A stretch of DNA of 64,000 nt from Antarctobacter heliothermus (GTDB taxonomy: Bacteria > Pseudomonadota > Alphaproteobacteria > Rhodobacterales > Rhodobacteraceae): positions 3,353,001 through 3,417,000 of the forward strand of contig NZ_CP022540.1 of the NCBI RefSeq assembly GCF_002237555.1, in the 5' to 3' direction. Below are positions 49,661 through 58,790 of this stretch, in pieces (positions within the stretch are counted from its first letter, which is position 1; every line of letters starts with the position of its first letter). The translations under genes and the position numbers were made by a program. The notes under the pieces are model-generated. The model saw only the letters and a program-made list of their open reading frames with translations. It was not told the DNA's origin and did not search any database.

Positions 49661-50524
49661 TCAGACGCGTTTGCGGGTCTCGAACCAGATGTTGGCGTAA
49701 TTCGCGCCAAAAATCACCAGCGCTCCAACCAGAACCAGCGGGTCCAGCGGTTCGGCGTAAAGCATGACTCCAACCAGCGCGATCACCGGCAGGCGGGCGA
49801 AATCTATCGGCATGACCACCGTCGCGGGGGCTAGCGACAGGGCGGTCGTCAGGCAGAAATGCGCCACCAGGCCGGTAAAGGCAATCAGCGCCACCCAAGG
49901 CATGCTGGCGGTCGACGGCAGGGTGATATCTCCATCGATCCCGGCGCAGATCAGCCCGAACAGCGCCTGCATGACTGTCAGCCAGAACAGGATGCAGGTG
50001 ATGTTTTCGGTGCGTGTCAGCAGCCGGGTAAACACCGCCGATCCGGCAAAGCCGATGGCCGCCAGCGCCGCGGTCAACTGACCGATATGCGCCGTCTCGG
50101 GCGAAGGGCGGGTGACGATCAGAATGCCGATAAATCCGACAAGCGCAGCGGCGACCCGGTTCGGAGTCAACCGCTCGGACAGGATCAGCGCGCTGAGCAC
50201 CATGACCCAGAACGGCGAGGTGAACTCCAGCGCAAAGACCTGCGCCAGCGGGATGGCGGTGATCGAATAGAACCACAGGTTCTGTCCCGAAAAGTGAAAG
50301 ATGTTGCGCACAAAATGCGTGCCCATGCGGCGGCGTGTGATGTCACCCAGACGGCCCGCCAGTCCCGCGACGCTGACCACGATGGCGACCCCGATGATCG
50401 ACCGGAACAGCATGATCTCGAAGGTATCAAGATCCAGGCTGACCGCGCGTCCTGCAATGGCCATCACGGTAAAGGAGGCGATGGCGCCCGTCATCCAGAG
50501 GCAGCCGCGCAGGGTATCATGCAT
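49661..50524 (-). CDS. EamA/DMT-family transporter
   Basis: 287 residues, ten predicted helices in two EamA repeats (FRSIIGVAIVVSVAGLAG; PIDFARLPVIALVGVMLYAE with the family's conserved P-E end). No substrate assignment. The ATG at 50524 precedes the first helix; the frame upstream is non-coding in character. Confidence 0.87.
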   Translation of the reverse strand: MHDTLRGCLWMTGAIASFTVMAIAGRAVSLDLDTFEIMLFRSIIGVAIVVSVAGLAGRLGDITRRRMGTHFVRNIFHFSGQNLWFYSITAIPLAQVFALEFTSPFWVMVLSALILSERLTPNRVAAALVGFIGILIVTRPSPETAHIGQLTAALAAIGFAGSAVFTRLLTRTENITCILFWLTVMQALFGLICAGIDGDITLPSTASMPWVALIAFTGLVAHFCLTTALSLAPATVVMPIDFARLPVIALVGVMLYAEPLDPLVLVGALVIFGANYANIWFETRKRV

Positions 50525-50588
50525 GGGAATTGGTCCTGATCGTTCCGCCGCGCATCTGTTCAGAGCGATCTGCAAATGTCCAGTGGTG

Positions 50589-50655
50589 GAAAAGGGGCGC
50601 TGCACCCGCCGCCCTGCGGGCGTCCCCCCAGAGTATTCGTCGCCAGGAAGAAGCC
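50589..50655 (+). repeat. extragenic GC-rich repeat, copy D
   Basis: AAAGGGGCGCTGCACCC, a GCCCTGCGGGC hairpin, CCCCCCAGAGTATTCG and the tail AGGAAGAAG; same design as copies A and C. Confidence 0.65.
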
Positions 50656-50708
50656 CCTAAAAGAACAAAAGCCAGGTCCGGTGCCGGGCTGGTGTTGAAG
50701 GGCGCCAT

Positions 50709-50736
50709 GAAAAAGGCCGACCACAGAGGGCCGGCC
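50709..50736 (-). terminator. terminator of the ATPase zeta gene
   Basis: On the minus strand GGCCGGCCC pairs with GGTCGGCC around a short loop, followed by TTTTT, 27 bases past the stop at 50763. Confidence 0.75.
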
Positions 50737-50762
50737 TATGTCCTTGGTATAGTGGCGGCCGG

Positions 50763-51077
50763 TCAGACCTCTTTCATGATCTGCTCTTTGGCAAGAATCA
50801 GCAGACCGGCGCGCTTGGAGCGGATCTCATCTGCCGTGGCCTTGTCGCCCAGATCGCCCACAACCTTGCGCACCACATCCTCGTGGCCGGCTTCTTCGAA
50901 GTCCGCCTTGACGACTTCGATGGCATAGCTGTTGGCGTCGTCGCCGGTCTTGCCCAGAAGTTCGGCCGCCCAAAGGCCCAGCAGCTTGTTGGCGCGGGCC
51001 TCGGCGCGGAATTTCATTTCCTCGTCATGGGCATATTTGTTCTCGAACGCGTTTTCGCGGTCATCGAAGGTGGTCAT
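50763..51077 (-). CDS. F1-ATPase inhibitor subunit zeta (DUF1476)
   Basis: 104 residues. In Paracoccus denitrificans the zeta subunit blocks ATP hydrolysis by F1FO through its N-terminal helix. The full family pattern is here: [20 protein letters not shown] at the inhibitory N-terminus, [15 protein letters not shown] and [17 protein letters not shown] C-terminal helix. It is divergent from purC, the usual order in Rhodobacterales. Confidence 0.92.
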   Translation of the reverse strand: MTTFDDRENAFENKYAHDEEMKFRAEARANKLLGLWAAELLGKTGDDANSYAIEVVKADFEEAGHEDVVRKVVGDLGDKATADEIRSKRAGLLILAKEQIMKEV

Positions 51078-51298
51078 TGATCTCGCTCCCTCGGGAAAAT
51101 GGGTTTGAGCATGATATGCCCACCCAAGCGACGCTTCGCAAGGCTGCGCAGGCGACCTGCGGCATCGAATCCATTTCGCGCGCAGCATCGGGCTGCCGAT
51201 ACGCGACCGGCTGTCACTTGCAGCGACGCGGTCCATGGCTTATGGCATCGCACACCGCGCTTCGGCGCGGTTTCGTTGTTTCCCGGGAAAGGGCCCTC

Positions 51299-52060
51299 AT
51301 GGCACGGCGCAAGAAAATCTACGAAGGCAAGGCAAAGATCCTTTACGAAGGCCCCGAGCCGGGCACAATCGTGCAGTACTTCAAGGATGACGCGACCGCC
51401 TTCAACGCCGAAAAGAAAGACGTGATCGAGGGCAAGGGCGTTCTGAACAACCGCCTGAGCGAATATTTCATGGTCGGTCTGAACGGCATTGGCGTGCCGA
51501 CGCATTTCATCAAACGGCTCAACATGCGCGAACAACTGGTCCGCGCCTGTGAAATCATCCCGCTGGAAATCATCGTGCGCAACTACGCCGCCGGGTCGCT
51601 GTCCAAGCGTCTGGGCATCGAAGAGGGCACCGCCCTGCCGCGTCCCATCGTCGAATACTGCTACAAGGACGACAAGCTGGGCGATCCTCTGGTGACAGAG
51701 GAACACATCGGTGCCTTTGGCTGGGCCAGCCAGCAGGACATGGATGACATCGTGGCGCTGGCGCTGCGGGTGAACGATTACATGTCGGGTCTGATGTATG
51801 GCGTCGGCATCCGCCTTGTCGATTTCAAGATCGAAGTGGGCCGCGTTTATGATGGCGACTATCAGCGCCTGATCGTTGCGGATGAGATTTCGCCCGACAG
51901 TTGCCGCCTTTGGGACATCGAGACCGGGCAGAAGCTGGACAAGGACGTGTTCCGCCATGATCTGGGCAGCCTTGCGGATGCCTATACAGAGGTGGCGCGC
52001 CGTCTGGGTGTCATGCCCAAACAGGCCACGCATATGGCAAAGCCCAAGCTGATCAACTGA
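51299..52060 (+). CDS. purC: phosphoribosylaminoimidazole-succinocarboxamide synthase
   Basis: 253 residues. It joins aspartate to CAIR in purine synthesis. Motifs: [18 protein letters not shown] at the ATP site, [32 protein letters not shown] and [15 protein letters not shown]. The ATG at 51299 gives the family start after GGGAAAGGG. In related genomes purS and purQ normally follow directly; here they begin 6.4 kb downstream. Confidence 0.95.
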   Translation: MARRKKIYEGKAKILYEGPEPGTIVQYFKDDATAFNAEKKDVIEGKGVLNNRLSEYFMVGLNGIGVPTHFIKRLNMREQLVRACEIIPLEIIVRNYAAGSLSKRLGIEEGTALPRPIVEYCYKDDKLGDPLVTEEHIGAFGWASQQDMDDIVALALRVNDYMSGLMYGVGIRLVDFKIEVGRVYDGDYQRLIVADEISPDSCRLWDIETGQKLDKDVFRHDLGSLADAYTEVARRLGVMPKQATHMAKPKLIN

Positions 52061-52190
52061 CGACAGGCAGGCGCGGCGCGCCTGTCGCCACGCCAGTTCG
52101 GGCGGGCCGCAGCGAAGGCCCGTCCCTGAAGGCCCCCAAACGGGACATGTATTCCGGACTTGGCGCAACGTCACCCGACCGGGTAAGCTC

Positions 52191-52208
52191 GGGCAAAGCC
52201 CTTTGCCC
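52191..52208 (+). promoter_or_regulatory. palindrome at the ribosome site of the first protease gene
   Basis: GGGCAAAG-CC-CTTTGCCC abuts the CGGAG ribosome site and ends 12 bases before the ATG. In the mRNA it would form a hairpin beside the start and may set translation. Another hairpin, CGACAGGC/GCCTGTCG, lies at 52061-52087 just past purC. Confidence 0.4.
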
Positions 52209-52220
52209 GGAGCGATTGCC

Positions 52221-54824
52221 ATGATGCGCCGATCCCTTGTGACCTCGTTTGCCTTGGCGCTCCTTGCCCTACCGCTACACGCGCAGCCGGTCGAATTTGA
52301 CCCCTCCGACTTTGGCAAAATCGTCGTCGCCAAACGGCAATCCGCAGGCACCGGCTTTGTGCTGGAACAGGCCTTTGGTGACTACCAAAACGAACCTGTC
52401 ATCTCTTATGGCGAGAAAAGCATTGCGCGCCGCCTTGGCCGTCCGGTCGGGCGGCTGGATGTGCTCTATGGCAACGGCAAAACCGGCTATTGCACCGCCT
52501 TTATCGTCGACGCCGAACACCTTGTGACCAACAACCACTGCATCCCCGGAGTCGGTGACCCCGGCGTGCAGGCGGCGCAATTTGTGGCGGGCTATGTCGA
52601 TGCGGCCCACCCCGACACCGCTGAAAAGTTTCAGGTTCAACTGCAAGCGTTGGAAACCAGCGGACCGCTGGATTATTCCGTTCTGCGCGTATTTGGCGAC
52701 CCGTCGGCGCGCTATGGCAAGGTCGAACTGGCCGATGCTGACCCCGAAAGCTCTGAATTCCTCTGGATCATCGGCCATCCGCAGGGACAGGCGCAGCACA
52801 TCAGCCGTGAGGGCTGTGCCGCCGCCGATCCGCCGGTCTCGACAGAGGGCAAGGTGGTGCACAGCTGCGATACGCTGGGCGGCAACTCCGGCTCTCCGGT
52901 GTTTCGCATTTCCGACCGGCAGGTTGTGGCGCTGCACCATGCGGGCGACAGCCGTACCGGATTCAATTTTGCCATCCCGATGAAACGCATTCTGGCCGAA
53001 AGCAAGATCCTCAAGGCCGCGGCACCCGCCGGTCCGATTGCGCCGCCGCCGGTCGCCCAAGGGGCCTGTGAGGTGCTGTGGGGCGCGGCAGAGCAGCATG
53101 GCTGCATCGGCTATCAGACCTTTCTCGATCAATGCGGCGATCACGTTCTTGCGCCGCTGGCGCGCGGGTTGGCGGATCGCTCTTGCAAGGCCGATGTCGT
53201 CACCACGCCGCCTGTCGGTCTGCCGGACCCGGCCCAGGACCGCCTGAAGGCAGAGATCGCCAAGGGGCTGGAGGCCGCTGAACAGCAGCGCGCCGAAATC
53301 TCAAAGGAAGGGGCAGCCGCAGATCGCGCGCTGCGCAGCCTGCAGGGCACGCTGACCCGCGCGCGGGCGCGGGCAGGGGACGCGGAAACCTCTGCCAAGC
53401 CGGGCAGCGCTGAGGTGGCGGGCCTCTGGCGCGGAGTTGCGGACCAGATCGAGGCATCGTTGACAGAGGCCAAGGGCCGGGCAGACGCGATGCCGCGCCT
53501 GCTGGAAGACATGGACCGGTTGATCGAAACGCTACGCGGCGCGACAACGCAGGCAGAGGTGGACTCGGCCAGCAAACGCGCCGCAACCCTGTCAGAGTCC
53601 AGCCGTGAACAGCTCGCCTTTGTCGTGGCGCGCAAGAGTGTCGTCGACAAACTGTTTACCGAAGGAGAGGCAACTGTGATCGTGCTGTTGCAGGACGCGG
53701 TCAGGGGGCAGGGCGACACTGCAGCGACATTGGCCCTGCGCCGCGCGATTCAGCAGGCACAGGCCACCGCGGAACTGCATCTGACCGACAGCCGCCGTTT
53801 CAGCCGCGAGGCTCTGGAACATTATGCCGTGCATGAAACCCTGATCCGCGACGCTTATGCACAGGCCACCGCCGCCACGGCAGAGGGCGGCCCGGCCAGC
53901 GCCGACATCGCCGCCCTGTGGGAGGCGCTGGCGCGTGGACTGTCGGGTGAGTCGTTGAGGATGAAAAGTCGTGTTGACGGGATGCAACGCTTTGCCGATA
54001 CCATCGCAGCCGCCCACGCGGCGTTGCCGGACGCCAAGACTGACTCCGACGTGACCACGGCGCTTTTACGGATCGAGGGCACCGCGGACCTGACAGAGAA
54101 TTGGCTGACGCAGGTGTCGACCCGCCTTGCCAGCGCCCGCGAGCAATTCGCCGAAACCGAGGTAAAGGCAGCAGCGCTGCGCGCCACGGCGGAATCCACC
54201 ACCGCGCGCCCGGCGATCGTGACCCAATGTCTGGAGGTCGCGATGCCGATGTTCGCGGTCGAAGGCATCGCCGGGGTCTCGCGCGACGATTTCAATGTTG
54301 GCGCGGCGGAACTGGCCTGTAGCGCCGCGCGCAAGGTCAGCGACGACCCGGCGGTGTATTACGGGATGGCCCGCGCGCTGATCGACCGCAAACGCTACAA
54401 CGAGGCGCTGCGCATCCTGCAGAATCCGCGCATGGAGGGGTTCGTTCCGGCGCGCTATTCGCTAGGCGTGGTCTACAACAGCGGGCTGGGTGTCCGTCAG
54501 GACTATGGCAAGGCGCTCGCACTGTACCAAGAGACGACCAATGCAGGCTATCCGCAGGGCAAGTTCTCGTTGGGGGTCTACTATAGCCTCGGGCGCGCGG
54601 TGCGCGTGGATCACGCGCGGGCCGGTGCGTTGCTGGTCGAGTCCATCGCCGACGGCTATGCACATCCGATCACACAGCTGCACAAGCTGCCGGGCGGGAC
54701 CACAAGGGCTATCCAGCAGGAATTGGTGGCGCGCGGCTATCTGTCGGACCGCGACGTCGACGGTGCTTTTGGCCCGACGACCCGGCGCGCGCTGGAACGG
54801 TTGGTCGCCGCCGCGGGACGCTGA
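52221..54824 (+). CDS. secreted trypsin-fold protease with coiled-coil, Sel1-like and peptidoglycan-binding regions
   Basis: 867 residues. Signal peptide 1-21. The S1-type catalytic domain (about 25-265) has His106 in TNNHCIPG, Asp151 in LDYSVLRVFG and Ser223 in LGGNSGSPVF, so it should be active. A Pro-rich linker leads to a four-Cys module (282-323; C..LW......GC..Y...LDQCGDH). Residues 350-690 are long Ala/Glu-rich helices, then TPR/Sel1-like repeats (about 715-800, PARYSLGVVYNSGLGVRQDY) and a peptidoglycan-binding domain (825-867, LVARGYLSDRDVDGAFGPTT). It probably acts at the cell wall. The first ~340 residues are paralogous to the next gene. It interrupts the pur gene order. Confidence 0.85.
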   Translation: MMRRSLVTSFALALLALPLHAQPVEFDPSDFGKIVVAKRQSAGTGFVLEQAFGDYQNEPVISYGEKSIARRLGRPVGRLDVLYGNGKTGYCTAFIVDAEHLVTNNHCIPGVGDPGVQAAQFVAGYVDAAHPDTAEKFQVQLQALETSGPLDYSVLRVFGDPSARYGKVELADADPESSEFLWIIGHPQGQAQHISREGCAAADPPVSTEGKVVHSCDTLGGNSGSPVFRISDRQVVALHHAGDSRTGFNFAIPMKRILAESKILKAAAPAGPIAPPPVAQGACEVLWGAAEQHGCIGYQTFLDQCGDHVLAPLARGLADRSCKADVVTTPPVGLPDPAQDRLKAEIAKGLEAAEQQRAEISKEGAAADRALRSLQGTLTRARARAGDAETSAKPGSAEVAGLWRGVADQIEASLTEAKGRADAMPRLLEDMDRLIETLRGATTQAEVDSASKRAATLSESSREQLAFVVARKSVVDKLFTEGEATVIVLLQDAVRGQGDTAATLALRRAIQQAQATAELHLTDSRRFSREALEHYAVHETLIRDAYAQATAATAEGGPASADIAALWEALARGLSGESLRMKSRVDGMQRFADTIAAAHAALPDAKTDSDVTTALLRIEGTADLTENWLTQVSTRLASAREQFAETEVKAAALRATAESTTARPAIVTQCLEVAMPMFAVEGIAGVSRDDFNVGAAELACSAARKVSDDPAVYYGMARALIDRKRYNEALRILQNPRMEGFVPARYSLGVVYNSGLGVRQDYGKALALYQETTNAGYPQGKFSLGVYYSLGRAVRVDHARAGALLVESIADGYAHPITQLHKLPGGTTRAIQQELVARGYLSDRDVDGAFGPTTRRALERLVAAAGR

Positions 54825-55043
54825 TCACCTAGCTGATCAACTAACAGTGACCGGCCAAGACCCACCCTGTGCCCTGCGCCATCGGTGCGGCAACTGTTTC
54901 CATTGTGGAAAAAAGCACAAATGTGTCCGGAAACCCGCGCTATCCGTGCCATTTCTGTCCGAAAGGCAAGGAATTCTTTACTTGGCGGCGGGGGCCCGCT
55001 CACGGTACGCTCCAACAGTATTCTTGCCAACGGGGACATTGTC
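54825..55043 (+). other. spacer between the two protease genes
   Basis: 219 bases with no gene. The base composition is less GC-rich than the flanking genes (for example TTCCATTGTGGAAAAAAGCA at 54898-54917). I see no clear promoter or terminator, so whether the second protease gene has its own promoter is open. Confidence 0.4.
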
Positions 55044-58000
55044 ATGCGTTCACTCTTCTCAGCACTTGCACTTTGCGCAGGGGCAGTCGTCGGCGGCCAA
55101 GCCGCTGCACAAACTGCTCCGGCCGAGTTCGATCCAACGGATTTCGGAAAAATCATCATTCAGCCGCGCCAGTCCGCTGGCGGCGATGGTCTGGTCTTTG
55201 AACAGGCCTTTGGAGATTACCAAAACGAGCCGATCATCAAATACGGCGAAACCAGCCCGATCATCAAACTGGGCCGGCCCATCGGGCGTCTGGACATGCT
55301 GTTCACCAACGGCAAGACCGCGTTCTGCACGGCCTTCATCGTCGATGATCAACACATCCTGACCAATCACCACTGCATCCCCGGCATGGACGGTGATCCC
55401 ACCGGCCGTGACAGCGGCGTGCAGGCGGCCCAATTTGTGGCCGGTTTCATCAAGCCCGGCAGCTCGGAAGGGGTTGATCGCTATACCGTCAGCCCGCAGA
55501 TCATCGAAACCAATCGCGAGTTGGACTACACCGTCCTGCGCGTTTTCGGTAATCCGTCGACCAAATACGGCATGCTGGAACTGGCCGAGGAAGATCCCGA
55601 AGACAGCGAATTCCTCTGGATCATCGGCCACCCGCAGGGTCAGGCCATGCACATCAGCCGCGAAGGCTGTGCCGCCGCCAACCCCGCCATCTCGGCCGAA
55701 GGCAAGTTGATGCACAGCTGTGACACGCTGGGCGGCAACTCCGGCTCGCCGGTCATTCGCCTGTCCGACAAGCGCGTCGTCGGCCTGCACCACGCGGGCG
55801 ACAGCCGCTCCGGCTTTAACATGGCGATCCCGATGACCCGCATCCTGCCGCAAAGCCGGGTGCTCAAGGCCTCGACCGGTCCGGTGGTCAACGGCGGCAC
55901 CACGCCCAAGCCTGACCCGAAACCGCAACCGCAGGTCAACGCCTGTTCGGCCATGTGGGCCGAGGCCAAGATTCTGGGCTGCGCCGGGTATGAGGCCTAT
56001 GCCGCCGATTGCGGCGATCACACCTTTGCCTCGATGGCGCAACGCATCATCGAACGCGAATGCAGTGTCCCGGTCAAGCCGGACACCACCGTCGTCGTCA
56101 AACCCAAGGAACACGGCGGGCCGGTCCTGACGGTCAAATCCTCGGGCGGCGACTATTCCGAACTGGCGGACGCCGTCGCGGCAGCCGATCCGGGCACCCG
56201 GATCGAGGTTTACCCCGGCACCTACACCCGTGGCCTCGACGTGTCGAAGCGACTGGAAATCGTCGGCGTCGGCAACAAGCGTGACATCGTGCTGAAGGTG
56301 GCAGAGGACAACGCCGTGCGCTGGACCGCCGAAAGCGGGCGCATCGCCAACATGTCGATCCATCAGGACGGCGGCAAATTCTTCAACGTCCACATCGCCG
56401 CTGGATCCGTGATCATCGAAGACAGCGACCTGACCTCCAAAGGACTGGCTGTGCTGGCCATCCGCGACAACACCGGCGCCACCATCCGCCGCAACACGAT
56501 CCGTGACGGCGCGCAGGGCGGTATCTTCATGTTCGAGGCCGGCAAGGCGCTGATCGAAGGCAACACCATCTTCGGCAACTCCCTTGCCGCGCTGGAAGTC
56601 AAAGAAGGGTCAGACCCTGTCGTGACCGGCAACACCCTGCGTGATGGCGGTGGCTCGGGGATCTTCATCAACGAAGGCGGCAAGGGCCGGTATGAGGGCA
56701 ATATCGTCTTCAACAACGCCCTGTCCGGCATCGAGGTGAAGGCCGCTGACAACCCGCTGATCTCTGGCAACACCATCCGTGACGGCCAGCAGGGCGGTAT
56801 CATGACCTCTGACGCGGCGATGTCGCGCATCACCAAGAACGAGATCTACGGCAACGCCTATGCCTCGATCGAGATCAAGACCGGTGCCGATCCGCAGGTC
56901 TACGACAACATCCTGCGCGACGGACAGCAGTCGGGCATCTACATCCACGAAGGCGGCAAAGGTGTGATCGAGAACAACCAGATCATCCGCAACGCCTTTT
57001 ACGGGATTTCGGTCAAGGGGGACTCCAACCCTGTCGTGCGCTCGAACACCATCGCCGGCAACATCTATGAGGCGATCCGCGTCCGCGAAGGCGGCGGCGG
57101 CACCTATGAGCGCAACGACCTGTCGGGCAACACCGCGGGCACCTTCCGCATCGAGGCCGACGCCGGCAACGTGATCCGCGTCGGCAACATCGAAGTGCCG
57201 GGGCAGGTCACAACCACGCCCAAACCGGATCTGAGCGTCAACGTCCTGACGGTCAAGGCAACTGGTGGCGGTGACTACCGTGAACTGGCCGACGCCGTGG
57301 CCGCCGCTGATCCCGACACCCGGATCGAGGTCTATCCCGGCACCTACACCCGTGGCCTCGACGTGTCGAAGCCGCTGGAAATCGTCGGGGTCGGTCCGGT
57401 GTCTGACATCGTTCTCAAAGTGGCCGAAGACAACGCGGTGCGCTGGACAGCGGACTCGGGTCGGATTGCCCGGATGACCATCCTTCAGGACGGTGGCAAG
57501 TACTTCAACGTCCACATCGCCGCTGGATCGGTGATCATCGAGGACAGCATCCTCAGCTCCAAGGGGCTGGCTGTGTTGGCCATCCGCGACAACAACGATG
57601 CCACCATCCGCCGCAACACCATCCACGACGGCGCGCAGGGCGGTATCTTCATGTTCGAGGGCGGCCGGGCCACCATCGAAGGCAACGAGATCTACGGCAA
57701 CAGCCTCGCAGCTCTTGAAGTCAAAGAAGGTGCAGACCCCTATGTCACCAGCAACACGATCCGTGATGGCGGCGGCTCTGGTATCTTCATCAACGAGGGT
57801 GGCAAAGGCCATTTCGAAGGCAATACCATCTACAACAACGCTCTGTCGGGTATCGAGGTGAAGGCGGCCGACAATCCGCTGATCACCGGCAACACGATCC
57901 GCGATGGCCTGCAGGGCGGGATCATGACATCCGATGGTGCCATCTCGCGCATCACCGCCAACGAGATCTTTGGCAACACCTACGCCGGGATCGAGATCAA

Positions 58001-58319
58001 GACCAACGCCAACCCGTCGGTCTATGACAACATCGTGCGCGACGGACAGCAGTCCGGCATGTACGTTCACGACGGCGGCAAGGGCGTGATCGAAAACAAC
58101 GAGATCTTCCGCAACGCCTTCTACGGGCTTTCGGTCAAGGGCGCGTCCACGCCAATTGTTCGCTCCAACACGATCTCGAAGAACGTGTACGAGGCGATCC
58201 GCGTCCGCGAAGGCGGCGGCGGCACCTATGAGAACAACGATCTCACGGGCAACACCGCTGGCACCTTCCGGATTGAGGCCGACGCCGGCAACGTGATCCG
58301 CCGCGGCAACAAGGAATAA
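55044..58319 (+). CDS. secreted trypsin-fold protease with two tandem parallel beta-helix domains
   Basis: 1091 residues. Signal peptide 1-22. Protease domain (about 25-275) with His110 (TNHHCIPG), Asp161 (LDYTVLRVFG) and Ser233 (LGGNSGSPVI). A Pro/Lys linker and the same four-Cys module (301-342) follow. Residues 361-718 and 734-1091 are two right-handed parallel beta-helix domains, each opening with VLTVK...GDY.ELADAVAAADP and built of ~22-residue coils such as GNTIRDGQQGGIM and EAIRVREGGGGTYE. The domains are close copies, offset by 373 residues, pointing to recent duplication. Such helices often bind or cut glycans. ATG 55044 has GGGGAC before it. Confidence 0.87.
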   Translation: MRSLFSALALCAGAVVGGQAAAQTAPAEFDPTDFGKIIIQPRQSAGGDGLVFEQAFGDYQNEPIIKYGETSPIIKLGRPIGRLDMLFTNGKTAFCTAFIVDDQHILTNHHCIPGMDGDPTGRDSGVQAAQFVAGFIKPGSSEGVDRYTVSPQIIETNRELDYTVLRVFGNPSTKYGMLELAEEDPEDSEFLWIIGHPQGQAMHISREGCAAANPAISAEGKLMHSCDTLGGNSGSPVIRLSDKRVVGLHHAGDSRSGFNMAIPMTRILPQSRVLKASTGPVVNGGTTPKPDPKPQPQVNACSAMWAEAKILGCAGYEAYAADCGDHTFASMAQRIIERECSVPVKPDTTVVVKPKEHGGPVLTVKSSGGDYSELADAVAAADPGTRIEVYPGTYTRGLDVSKRLEIVGVGNKRDIVLKVAEDNAVRWTAESGRIANMSIHQDGGKFFNVHIAAGSVIIEDSDLTSKGLAVLAIRDNTGATIRRNTIRDGAQGGIFMFEAGKALIEGNTIFGNSLAALEVKEGSDPVVTGNTLRDGGGSGIFINEGGKGRYEGNIVFNNALSGIEVKAADNPLISGNTIRDGQQGGIMTSDAAMSRITKNEIYGNAYASIEIKTGADPQVYDNILRDGQQSGIYIHEGGKGVIENNQIIRNAFYGISVKGDSNPVVRSNTIAGNIYEAIRVREGGGGTYERNDLSGNTAGTFRIEADAGNVIRVGNIEVPGQVTTTPKPDLSVNVLTVKATGGGDYRELADAVAAADPDTRIEVYPGTYTRGLDVSKPLEIVGVGPVSDIVLKVAEDNAVRWTADSGRIARMTILQDGGKYFNVHIAAGSVIIEDSILSSKGLAVLAIRDNNDATIRRNTIHDGAQGGIFMFEGGRATIEGNEIYGNSLAALEVKEGADPYVTSNTIRDGGGSGIFINEGGKGHFEGNTIYNNALSGIEVKAADNPLITGNTIRDGLQGGIMTSDGAISRITANEIFGNTYAGIEIKTNANPSVYDNIVRDGQQSGMYVHDGGKGVIENNEIFRNAFYGLSVKGASTPIVRSNTISKNVYEAIRVREGGGGTYENNDLTGNTAGTFRIEADAGNVIRRGNKE
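56124..58316 (+). repeat. in-gene tandem duplication of ~1.1 kb
   Basis: The segment beginning GTCCTGACGGTCAA at 56124 repeats at 57243 with the same phase (offset 1119 bases) and continues to 58316. Long stretches are nearly identical in DNA, for example around CGGCACCTACACCCGTGGCC in both copies. It encodes the two beta-helix domains. Confidence 0.9.
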
Positions 58320-58341
58320 GCAGGCCACAAGGCAGGCTGTG

Positions 58342-58370
58342 ACGCCGTCCCTTCGGGGGCGGCGTTTTTC
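58342..58370 (+). terminator. terminator after the beta-helix protease gene
   Basis: ACGCCGTCCC-TTCG-GGGGCGGCGT followed by TTTTC. It ends the inserted module before purS. Confidence 0.9.
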
Positions 58371-58432
58371 TTTGCGCTTGCATTCCCGCGCGCGATGCGT
58401 TTCCTGCGCCGCAGGCAACCAAGGGGACGATC

Positions 58433-58663
58433 ATGAAAGTGCGCGTGCATGTGATGCTCAAGGACGGGGTTCTCGACCCCCAAGGCGAGGCCGTGCGCCA
58501 TGCACTTGGGGCGCTGGGGTTCGACGGCGTCGGGTCCGTCCGTCAGGGCAAGGTCATCGAGATGGATCTGGCCGACGGAACATCCGAGGACAAGATTGGT
58601 GAGATGTGCGAAAAGCTGCTCGCCAATACAGTGATCGAGAGCTACCGCATCGAAACGCTCTGA
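58433..58663 (+). CDS. purS: phosphoribosylformylglycinamidine synthase subunit PurS
   Basis: 76 residues. Small bridging subunit that channels ammonia between PurQ and PurL. Family pattern: VHVMLKDGVLDPQGEAVRHA, GFDGVGSVRQGKVIEMDL and a final ENTVIESYRIE-like strand. The ATG at 58433 follows GGGGACGATC. 127 bases from purQ, with no gene between. Confidence 0.94.
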   Translation: MKVRVHVMLKDGVLDPQGEAVRHALGALGFDGVGSVRQGKVIEMDLADGTSEDKIGEMCEKLLANTVIESYRIETL

Positions 58664-58790
58664 TCCGGTGTCCTGTTGTGGGACGCGCGGAACCGGGGCG
58701 TTCCTGTTGTTCGATAACCGCCAATGTCTTGCCGTAGCGGCCAAAGGCCGTTAGGGCAGGGCGCATCCGCCAGCCCGATGGAGTGAACCC

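Noticed and set aside
56124..58316. CRISPR-like or minisatellite array
   Set aside because: Repeats are in phase with codons, about 22 residues per coil, without constant repeat/variable spacer layout; they encode protein coils.
55059..58418. Long minus-strand frames opposite the beta-helix gene
   Set aside because: Regular repeats in them come from the sense-strand beta-helix coils; no start signals.
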